This document shows, piece by piece, positions 48,363 through 58,600 of a stretch of 64,000 bases of DNA. The notes below the pieces were generated by a model that was given only the letters and a program-made list of their open reading frames with translations, did not search any database and had not been told where the DNA came from. A program made the translations under genes and the position numbers. The stretch's first letter is position 1; each line of letters starts with the position of its first letter. Origin of the DNA: Seriola aureovittata (Eukaryota; Chordata; Actinopteri; Carangiformes; Carangidae); the NCBI RefSeq assembly GCF_021018895.1, contig NC_079375.1, forward strand, positions 3,682,560 to 3,746,559, written 5' to 3'.

Positions 48363-49299
48363 GGCAAAAAACGTCATAGTATAGTATGGCATAAAATTTC
48401 AAAAAACGTCTTAGTATAATAAGGCATAAAAATGGCAAAAAACGTCATAGTAAAGTCAGGCACAAAACGTCACAGTATAGTGAGGCATAAAAATGCCCAA
48501 AAAAAGTCATATTCTAGTAGAGTATAAAAATGGCAAAAAACGTCATAGTATAGTATGGCATCAAATTTCAAAAAACATCATAGTATAATAAGGCATAAAA
48601 ATGTCAAAAAACGTCATAGTATAGTATGGCATAAAATTTCAAAAAATGTCATAGTATATTAAGTCATAAAAATGGCAAAAAACATCATAGTATGGCATAA
48701 AATTTCAAAAAACGTCATAGTATAGTATGGCATAAAATTTCAAAAAATGTCATAGTATATTAAGTCATAAAAATGGCAAAAAACGTCATAGTATAGTATG
48801 GTATAAAACGTCACAGTATAGTAAGGCATAAAAATGCCAAAAAACTTCATTGTGTACTATTGCGTGAAAATGTCAAAAAACGTCATAGTATAGTATGGCA
48901 TAAAATTTCAAAAAATGTCATAGTATATTAAGGCATAAAAATGCCAAAAACATCATAGTATAAGTATGGCATAAAACGTCACAGTATAGTAAGGCATCAA
49001 AATGCCAAAAAACATCATTTTCTACTATTGCGTGAAAATGTCAAAAAAACGTCATAGTATAGTAAGGCATAAAAATGGCAAAAAACGTCATACTATAATA
49101 AGGCATAAAAATGGCAAAAAACGTCATAGTATAGTCAGGCACAAAACGTCACAGTATAGTAAGGCAAACAAATGCCAAAAAAAGTCATATTATAGTAGAG
49201 CATAAAAATGGCAAAAAACGTCATAGTATAGTATGGCATAAAATTTCAAAAAACGTCATAGTATAGTAAGGCATAAAAATGCCAAAAAGCATCATAGGA

Positions 49300-49512
49300 C
49301 AGTAACGCCCCAAAACAGGGATTGAACCCATGACCTTGTCAGTGTTAGGCAGTAGTCCCGACCATTGTACCACAATACTTCTACATCACAAGCTCATGGT
49401 ATAGCATGATATCAAGGATATTTTAGCATACTAATCCATGATATATCACAAAAGATTGTCCATTAGGCATAAAATGTCATGAAAACATAATTGTATGGTA
49501 AGACATATAAAT
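49300..49512 (-). repeat. tRNA-like module 6 in the satellite
   Basis: As module 1 with a few substitutions (GTAACGCC; AGGCAGTAGTCCCGACC); B box begins at 49318. Confidence 0.75.
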
Positions 49513-49879
49513 GGCAAAAAACGTCATAGTATAATAAGGCATAAAAATGGCAAAAAACGTCATAGTATAATAAGGCATAAAAATAGCAAAAAAAGTCATA
49601 GTATAGTCAGGCACAAAACGTCACAGTATAGTAAGGCAAACAAATGCCAAAAAAAGTCATATTATAGTAGAGCATAAAAATGTCAAAAAACGTCACAGTA
49701 TTGTATGGCATAAAATTTCAAAAAAACATCATAGTATAATAAGGCATAAAATTGCCAAAAAACTTCATTGTGTACTATTGCGTGAAAATGTCAAAAAACG
49801 TCATAGTATAGTATGGCATAAAATTTCAAAAAACGTCATAGTATAGTAAGGCATAAAAATGCCAAAAAGCATCATAGGA

Positions 49880-50092
49880 CAGTAAAGCCCCAAAACAGGG
49901 ATTGAACCCATGACCTTGTCAGTGTTAGGCTGTAGTCCTGACCATTGTACCACAATACTTCTACATCACAAGCTCATGGTATAGCATGATATCAAGGATA
50001 TTTTAGCATACTACTCCATGATATATCACAAAAGATTGTCCATTAGGCATAAAATGTCATGAAAACATAATTGTATGGTAAGACATATAAAT
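49880..50092 (-). repeat. tRNA-like module 7 in the satellite
   Basis: Near-identical to module 1; B box begins at 49898, only 580 bp after module 6. Confidence 0.75.
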
Positions 50093-51099
50093 GGCAAAAA
50101 ACGTCATAGTATAGTATGGCATAAAATTTCAAAAAACGTCATAGTATAGTATGACATAAAATTTCAAAAAAACATCATAGTATAATAAGGCATAAAAATG
50201 GCAAAAAACGTCATAGTATAGTCAGGCACAAAACGTCACAGTATAGTAAGGCAAACAAATGCCAAAAAAAGTCATGTTATAGTAGGGCATAAAAATGTCA
50301 AAAAACGTCATAGTATAGTATGGCATAAAATTTCAAAAAATGTCATAGTATATTGAGTCATAAAAATGGCAAAAAACATCATAGTATGGCATAAAATTTC
50401 AAAAAACGACATAGTATAGTATGGCATAAAATTTCAAAAAATGTCATAGTATATTAAGTCATAAAAATGGCAAAAAACGTCATAGTATAGTATGGTATAA
50501 AACGTCACAGTATAGTAAGGCATAAAAATGCCAAAAAACTTCATTTTGTACTATTGCGTGAAAATGTCAAAAAACATCATAGTATAGTATGGCATAAAAT
50601 TTTAAAAAAACGTCATAGTATAGTATGGCATAAAATTTCAAAAAACGTCATAGTATAGTATGGCATAAAATTTCAAAAGACGTCATAATATAATAAGGCA
50701 TAAAAATGGCAAAAAACGTCATAGTATAGTCAGGCACAAAACGTCACAGTATAGTAAGGTATAAAAATGACAAAAAAATACATATTCTAGTAGAGCATAA
50801 AAATGGCAAAAAACGTCATAGTATAGTATGGCATAAAATTTCAAAAAACATCATAGTATAATAAGGCATAAAAATGGCAAAAAACGTCATAGTATAGTCA
50901 GGCACAAAACGTCACAGTATTGTAAGGCAAACAAATGCCAAAAAAAGTCATATTATAGTAGAGCATAAAAATGTCAAAAAACGTCACAGTATTGTATGGC
51001 ATAAAATTTCAAAAAAACATCATAGTATAATAAGGCATAAAATTGCCAAAAAACTTCATTGTGTACTATTGCGTGAAAATGTCAAAAAACGTCATAAGA

Positions 51100-51300
51100 C
51101 AGTAAAGCCCCAAACTAGGGTTTGAACCCATGACCTTCTCATTGTGAAGCAACAATCCTAACCATTGTACCACGATGTTGCTGCATGACAAGCTCATGGT
51201 ATAGCAACATATTAAGAATATCTTAGCATACTAATCCATGATATATCATAAAAGGTTATTGTCCATTAGGCATAGAACGTCATGAAAACATCATAGTATA
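51100..51300 (-). repeat. tRNA-like module 8, diverged copy
   Basis: On the minus strand it reads TGGTACAATGGTTAGGATTG, then GCTTCACAATG and ATGGGTTCAAACCC. Both promoter boxes are kept, but the anticodon-arm region differs from modules 1-7 and looks more like tRNA-Glu(TTC). It lies at the edge of the array and is probably an older or separately derived copy. Confidence 0.7.
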
Positions 51301-51438
51301 GTAAGGCATAAAACGTCAAAGTATAGTAAGGCATATAAAAATGCCAAAAAACTTAATCGCGTACTAACGTCATCATACTGTATTGTGTGAAAATGTAAAA
51401 AAACATCACAGTATAGTATGGCATAAAATTTCAAAAAA

Positions 51439-53054
51439 CGTCACAGTATAGCAAGGCATAAAAATGTCAAAAGACGTCATAATATTGTAAGGCACAAAAC
51501 ATCATAGTATACTAAGGCATAAAAATACCAAAAAACATCAACATATAGTATGGTGAGAAGAGTGGCATTTAATTTTAAAAAAAGTCACAGTATAGTAAGG
51601 CATAAAAATGTCAAAAAATGTCATACTACAGTATGGCATAAAATCTCATAAAAACATCATAGTATATAAAGGCATAGAAGTTCATAAAAACAAAATAAAT
51701 CATGTACTCGTCCCGGCAGTAGCCCTCGTGGCACTCAAAATTTCCCTGGAATTTTCTAGTTACCTTTTCTCGCAGTTTCTTGGAGTGTTGTTTTGTTCAT
51801 GGTGTAATTGTAGCCAGGAACGCTGATTAACCAGTGACTGGACCTTCCAGACACAGGTGTCTTTATACTACAACCACTTGAGACACATTCACTGCACTCA
51901 GGTGATCTCCATTTCACTAATTGTGAGACTATTAGCACCAATTGGCTGGACCTCTGTTGAATTAGGTCAGTCACTTTAAAGGGGGTGAGTATTTATGCAA
52001 TCACTTATTTTACATTATATATTTTTAATTAATTGACATTACTTTGTAGAAGTCTGTTTACACTTTGACATTAAATAGTTTTTTTTTGTAAATTCTTGTC
52101 AAAAAAGCCACATTTTATTGACCATGATTCCATTTATAAAATCAATAAAAGGGGGAAACATCCAAGGGGGTGAATACTTTTTATAGGCACTGTACATACT
52201 TGAATACATACATACCTACATAGCATACATACACACATACCTTTATACACATACCTACATACATACCCACCTACATATATACACCATTTGTTCAATGCTT
52301 ATGAAGTGCTTAGAAATGCAGTGTTACGTGTTAAAATTTAGATGACATTTTTTAATTCAGAGATGAAATGATTACCTCATGTCTTTGTCTGTGAAACTAT
52401 TTCAGTAACTGATTTAGAGTCTATAATGTCTGTACAGGGAAAAAGAAATTTAAAAACGCACTATATGTACTAAAAACCAATGAAATAAATTATCAATTGA
52501 TTGGTTGATCGAGAAAAAATAAATCTGTCAATCAATTATCAGGCAAACAGTTTGCTGCTTTTCTTATTCATATGATGGTAAATGAAATATTTTTGACATT
52601 AATAGTCAGTTAGCACCGTTTAATAAATGATTAAACTGCCTAAGAAACCCTTTTTTGAACTGTAAATGCTTTTTGATTTCATATTCAAAGACCAGTGGCA
52701 GAGGAGGTCTGGCATATAAAAACTGTGTGTATCCAAAGCTTATTCCTCTCTGCCACACAGTACCTGATGGTCGGATCCATTCACTGTCGGTTTCACAGGA
52801 TTTGTTGACAATAAGAAAAATACAGAATAATGTCGGACTTATGTTAATGTTATCTTCTTCAATGGGATCAAAATCGCATTTAAGAGAATTGCAAACTATT
52901 TTTTCCGTATTCATTAATATACTCATCACTAAAAAAAAAAAAAGATTATAAGCATTTAACAACTACAACTCCCATGAGGCTTTGACAGCACCCATAATAG
53001 CTAAGAAGTGATGATGGGATATGTAGCTGCTGAACACTGGTTTTGCTTTTTCTT
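51439..53054. repeat. Tandem segmental duplication, copy 1 (1.62 kb)
   Basis: Begins CGTCACAGTATAGCAAGGC in the satellite, runs through the Tc1-like right half and 0.85 kb of flank, and ends at ...TTTTGCTTTTTCTT. Copy 2 follows directly at an offset of 1616-1618 bp with few differences (for example TGGTGAGAAG versus TGGCGAGAAG). Confidence 0.95.
51753..52192 (-). mobile_element. Right half of the Tc1-like transposon, copy 1, with IR/DR end
   Basis: The outer repeat GGGGGTGAATACTTTTTATA (about 52166-52185) runs to the end CACTG at 52192, followed by TA (target site). An inner direct repeat GGGGGTGAGTATTTATGC lies at 51981-51998, about 185 bp away. Paired direct repeats inside the terminal inverted repeat are the IR/DR arrangement of Sleeping Beauty-type Tc1 elements. 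The left half is at 40018-40588. Confidence 0.8.
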
Positions 53055-54674
53055 CGTCACAGTATAGCAAGGCATAAAAATGCCAAAAGACGTTATAATA
53101 TTGTAAGGCACAAAACATCATAGTATAATAAGGCATAAAAATACCAAAAAACATCAACATATAGTATGGCGAGAAGAGTGGCATTTAATTAAAAAAAAAA
53201 AGTCACAGTATAGTAAGGCACAAAAATGTCAAAAAATGTCATACTACAGTATGGCATAAAATCTCATAAAAACATCATAGTATATAAAGGCATAGAAGTT
53301 CATAAAAACGAAATAAATCATGTACTCGTCCCGGCAGTAGCCCCCGTGGCACTCAAAATTTCCCTGGAATTTTCTAGTTACCTTTTCTCGCAGTTTCTTG
53401 GAGTGTTGTTTTGTTCATGGTGTAATTGTAGCCAGGAACGCTGATTAACCAGTGACTGGACCTTCCAGACACAGGTGTCTTTATACTACAACCACTTGAG
53501 ACACATTCACTGCACTCAGGTGATCTCCATTTCACTAATTGTGAGACTATTAGAACCAATTGGCTGGACCTCTGTTGAATTAGGTCAGTCACTTTAAAGG
53601 GGGTGAGTATTTATGCAATCACTTATTTTACATTATATATTTTTAATTAATTGACATTACTTTGTAGAAATCTGTTTACACTTTGACATTAAATAGTTTT
53701 TTTTGTAAATTCTTGTCAAAAAAGCCAAATTGTATTGACCATGATTCCATTTATAAAATCAATAAAAGGGGGAAACATCCAAGGGGGTGAATACTTTTTA
53801 TAGGCACTGTACATACTTGAATACATACATACCTACATAGCATACATACACACATACCTTTATACACATACCTACATACATACCTACCTACATATATAAA
53901 CCATTTGTTCAATGCTTATGAAGTGCTTAGAAATGCAGTGTTACGTGTTAAAATTTAGATGACATTTTTTAATTCAGAGATGAAATGATTACCTCATGTC
54001 TTTGTCTGTGAAACTATTTCAGTAACTGATTTAGAGTCTATAATGTCTGTACAGTGAAAAAGAAATTTAAAAACGCACTATACGTACTAAAAACCAATGA
54101 AATAAATTATCAATTGATTGGTTGATCGAGAAAAAATAAATCTGTCAATCAATTATCAGGCAAACAGTTTGCTGCTTTTCTTTTTCATATGATGGTAAAT
54201 GAAATATTTTGACATTAATAGTCAGTTAGCATCGTTTAATAAATTATTAAACTGCCTAAGAAACCCTTTTTTGAACTGTAAATACTTTTTGATTTCATAT
54301 TCAAAGACCAGTGGCAGAGGAGGTCTGGCATATAAAAACTGTGTGTATCCAAAGCTTATTCCTCTCTGCCACACAGTACCTGATGGTCGGATCCATTCAC
54401 TGTCGGTTTCACAGGATTTGTTGACAATAAGAAAAATACAGAATAATGTCGGACTTATGTTAATGTTATCTTCTTCAATAGGATCAAAATCGCATTTAAG
54501 AGAATTGCAAACTATTTTTTCAGTATTCATTAATATACTCATCACTAAAAAAAAAAAAGATTATAAGCATTTAACAACTACAACTCCCATGAGGCTTTGG
54601 CAGCACCCATAATAGCTAAGAAGTGATGATGGGATATGTAGCTGCTGAACACTGGTTTTGCTTTTTCTTCGTCA
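53055..54674. repeat. Tandem segmental duplication, copy 2
   Basis: Second copy of 51439-53054. It starts at the CGTCAC directly after copy 1 and ends at CTTCGTCA, after which the sequence becomes unique (AAGTTTTTGATATTTC). The shared CGTCA at both breakpoints suggests microhomology. Confidence 0.95.
53371..53809 (-). mobile_element. Right half of the Tc1-like transposon, copy 2
   Basis: Copy of 51753-52192 created by the tandem duplication, not by a separate insertion, because the flanks are duplicated too. Ends ...GGCACTG at 53809 followed by TA. Confidence 0.8.
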
Positions 54675-54983
54675 AAGTTTTTGATATTTCTGTCTCTGAG
54701 ATTTAAAAACTTCAATAGTCTTTCCAGAAAAGAAACAGTCTCCTGGTTACAGCTGTGAACAGTTTTAACGTTAACAGTTTTCAACTACTGTATTTCTTCG
54801 ACAGAAAACAGTTCCACTTATTCATCATCCAGAGTAACTGAAGCATCAATTCTGGAAAGAGACAATGCACTTTAGCACCATGACAGTTTTTCTTGAGAGG
54901 CCATCGACTTCAAATTGCTGTTATGTCGTCTACGTGGTATTTTTGTTTTTTGCTATATTTTAATGTGTGGTGTGTCTGAGCCA
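54675..54983. other. Intergenic, nothing recognised
   Basis: Unique-looking AT-rich sequence between the duplication and a MITE. I see no gene, RNA or repeat in it. Confidence 0.6.
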
Positions 54984-55302
54984 TTTGCAAGTTTTGCTAT
55001 TGCTACAAAACCAACGTTAGCATCAACAGCTGTTGACTTACAAGTCTTAGGCCATCGTTGTGTTTACAAGACAAAAGGTTATAATACGCCCTCCGAACAG
55101 CACTACTTCTTCAATGACTCGGTATCAGAAAGTGTAAAGACAGGCAGACTGGCTGTGGCTAGCTGGTTAGCACGCTAACTTGAGAATCAACAGTGGTGTC
55201 GCTTTCCACCTCTGGAGATAGCTCGTAACGTTTCTTCTAGACTAGTAAGTAAACAGCTGCTAATGCTAACGTTGACTATGTAGCGATAGCAAAACTTACA
55301 AA
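54984..55302. mobile_element. MITE, second complete copy of the TTTG.AAGTTTTGCTAT family
   Basis: Ends TTTGCAAGTTTTGCTAT (54984-55000) and ATAGCAAAACTTACAAA (55286-55302) are inverted repeats with one mismatch. Subterminal inverted matches are also present (CAACAGCTGTTGACTTACAAG near the left, AGTAAACAGCTGCTAATGC near the right). Same family as 11887-12252. Confidence 0.8.
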
Positions 55303-55619
55303 TAGTTCCTTTAAACTCAGTGGGACTTCCTGTTAAAATAAAGGAAATCAACACAATTACATTCATCCAAACATCCCAAAGACAGAAACCACAACACCTC
55401 CACAAATAAAACCAAAACTATCTGCATGTATAGATATCAAACAAGTTAAGAAAATGTGTTGTATATTTGGCTGAAGAAACCGTTTAAAAAGGTGACTATA
55501 GCACAGTATCGGTTAAATCAGAATATGAACAGAAAACATTTCAGCTTTTTCAGGAAGACCAAATGAATTATTTTCTTATTCAGTTTTACAACAAAAACAA
55601 CAAAAAATGGAAACACAGG

Positions 55620-58600
55620 AAATTGTTGATACATTTATTTCCTCCATGTTAGCACATAGAATATATTTATATACATATTGCTAGCTAAAGCATAAAAAAA
55701 CAAAAAAAAACAGAAAACAAAAAAGTTGAGAGCATAGAAAATGTTAAGCCACGATTAATAGTTTACATATGGACAGAACAGAAGAAAATGACCAACAGGA
55801 AGTGAGGACAAAGGAAACTTTAAACTGGATTTATTCCAGTTAAAAGTACATTAAAACCCAACTAGTTTTCAACTAGTATCCCGCACAGTATCATGTACTT
55901 GTAATACTCAGGAATAAGAACAGTGGAAAGTCTAGTTCTGGATGACAACACAAAAATCAATTCACTCAGTTTTTCAAGCTGACCTCTTCAGAGACGTGAT
56001 TTAGCTCGACTGAACTTCCAGGAAATAAAAAAAAACAAAAAAAAACATCATTGTCATATTGCATTTCTCTGAAGGAGTGCAAATATGTCTTCTTTACACA
56101 AGGGGGAGTTAAAAAAAAAAAGAAAGGAAAAAAAAGAAGAAAGGGAGCCGTAGATACACACACCTTTACTCATGCAGTTAAAAACCAGAGATACAAACTG
56201 GAATGACATCAATTTTTTTTTTTGTCCACAGGGGGAAAAGAAAGAAGAAGTTTTCACACTGAAACCTTTTACGGCTGGATGGACGAATATAAAAACCGTC
56301 AGAGAGAGAAAGAGAGAAAGAGAAAAGCAGAGGCCTCACAGGTCACATGTACGTAACAAAAAACGTGTCACCTTCAACACGTGTCTCGGTTTGGAAGAAC
56401 ATGCATTTATTGGTTGGTTTTCAACAGTATGTTAAAAAAACAACACGCTGAAATACTGGGATACATTTAAGGTGCAGTGTGGTTCAGGGAGTTCAAAGTA
56501 AAAAATGAAAAATAATCAAACCTGAAACACACACATGCTTAAAATGACACACTGCTCAGATCATTGTGGCAACAACAGAAGCCGGGGGTTCATATGATAA
56601 CGGTTGTACATTGTACAAAACTAGAACTAACAGTCATCCAGGTCGCTGTGAACATAGAGTGAAAACAGCTGAAATCAAATATTTGTGAATTCATTTACAA
56701 TGTACATATAATATGGAGGAGATATTGACAGGACATTTTATTTACATGTAGTGCAATGATAATGATGATGATGATGAAAATAATAAAAAAAAAAAAAAAG
56801 ACACCATGTTTGACCTTAAAGCCTGCAGAGGAAAACTGAGAGACAACATGAAGAAACATAAAATCATAACCTGCAGCGCACTGAGTGAGAGTAGAGACGT
56901 CACACAGCGGCTCAACTGTACAGTAACATGTTACATTTTAAAGTGATACACTTAAAACAGGTTTCAAAACAGAGAGATGAAGTCCGGAACAACAGTTACC
57001 GTAAATTCCCCAATAGTGGACATGTTCTCAGATAATAACAATCACATTGTTTGTCATCTTCTACACTTATTTGTTATATTCTACACTTTTCTTATCGTCA
57101 TCAAATCCCATGAGAAGACCAAAACCAACAAGTATCGTGAGTATCTACAGCCTGATGAATCTGATTCCTCTGGGCCACAGAGCTCCAGTGTTTCCAAACA
57201 CTATTAAAACCCACCAGTGAGACACCGTGTTACAACAGGTGACATGTCCCTTCATCACCACGATGTAGTTTATTTAAACTCAACCCCACATACACTGTCC
57301 TCCTTCCAGAAAGACTCACTAGAGCACCAAATGTGAATTAATGCGCTGCTAAAAATAGTCCCCGACATTCACTATATGATTGTGCTTGGAGCTGAGTAAC
57401 ACACTGCTGGTTTGGGTCTTTTTTAAAGGGATTTTTTTTTACAAAAAAACAAAATATAGAATAACACCATCCTCATCCTTAAAGCTGCTGTCAATGAAAC
57501 TCAACATTACCGCACATATTTCACAATAAAAGCCTTCCAGGTAAAGGGAATAGATTATGGCTGAATCCAAGTTTCTCACACTAACTAATTCAAAGCAGGT
57601 TTTGAGTTTTTAGTGTTTTCACACTGGAAAAGTGAAGAAATGAAGAGGTTAGATTTAATGTCCTTTATTAAAACGTTAACAGGTGAACAATCTTCATTTA
57701 ATTTGTTTAGCTTAACAACCTGCAACTAATGTGAAATAAGTTGAATTAATTTTATATAATTAGTACTTCAGTTAGCAGAATCACACAAATTAATTAATCG
57801 AATCATTTTCACCGTTTAATCTCATTGCAAACTGGATACACCTTTGGGGAAACAAGCAATCTGAAAATTTAACACCGGTATCTGGGAACTTTCCTTTCAG
57901 ACCTAATCTGATTACTGTCCCGACATGCAAAGTACAATCAATGTTCAGTCAATCACAGCAGCAAAGTTTCTCCCAGTTTCACACTGCACACAAGCTCCAA
58001 GCAGGTTTTGGGAAAAGTGACCAAATTAAGTAAAAAAAACAAAATAAAACAAAACATTTCAATGTGCAGTTGATGGACACTATTCTCCCACAATGCAATG
58101 CAAAGAAAATGGAAGAGTGAGAAAGAACAAGATAGAAAACTCATTTTCCTGAATCCGTTTCTTTTTAAGTGGAAGCTGCAAGTGTGCCGATAACTGCAGA
58201 AACAGTATGCTAACATTATCATATTCTACACACTGTGTTCAGTTAGTATGTTGTGTGTAACTGGGACCATGCTAGCTACATAAAGATAACATAAAAAACA
58301 AAAAAGTATTAAAATTTGTGAAGTTTTCATTTGGCATTTTGAAGTCTTTGTGCTCATGTGTTGCATTTCCTGTTGGTACACAATGAAAGAGTCACTTCAA
58401 CTGCGGAAAACATCTACCACAAACATCAATATCTAGCTCATGATGTGGCATGTGGTGAGGAGTCGGCACACGGCGTAAGGATACCACCTTAACTGAGAAC
58501 TGAGGTTTCATTTACAGTTAAAACACGATCAAATCTGGAGTATAAGAAATAAAAAGTCTGGTTCTCTCTTCAGCTGAGGTGAATAAAGGTCCTGCCCACT

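Larger units (their letters stand above)
41998..51690. repeat. Satellite array, ~35-bp monomer with ~1.15-kb higher-order repeat
   Basis: The monomer is CGTCATAGTATAGTATGGCA followed by an A-rich half (TAAAATTTCAAAA or TAAAAATGGCAAAA variants). Roughly 270 monomers alternate in an ordered pattern. A landmark (CTTCATTTTGTACTATTGCG) recurs at 43246, 44402, 45554 and 46976, giving periods of 1156, 1152 and 1422 bp with near-identity between units. The array is AT-rich with no coding sequence. The near-identical units mean the assembled copy number may be wrong. Confidence 0.93.
40589..51735. mobile_element. ~11.1-kb insertion with short inverted ends, carrying a satellite array
   Basis: Splits the Tc1-like element. 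AGTGCCACG at 40589-40597 is matched inversely by CGTGGCACT at 51727-51735, and similarity continues imperfectly inwards (GGTGCT versus AGGGCT). The first 1.4 kb (40600-41995) is non-repetitive; its CCGAAGCATCTATTAATATT and TTATTATTCTTCCGCC pieces resemble a dispersed fish repeat. The rest is the satellite array. No transposase was found. Exact ends and target duplication are unresolved. Confidence 0.5.

Noticed and set aside
49002..49677. Open frames with KKRHSIVRHK repeats in the satellite
   Set aside because: Produced by the monomer reading in one frame; no start context, and no conservation beyond the DNA repeat.
41998..51690. CRISPR-like regular repeat pattern
   Set aside because: Vertebrate DNA, monomers directly joined without unique spacers, and monomer variants diverge continuously. 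It is a satellite.
51608..54784. Paired open frames duplicated at 51608/53226, 51756/53374 and 52655/54199
   Set aside because: They repeat because the DNA is tandemly duplicated; the translations are not protein-like and overlap the Tc1-like terminus.
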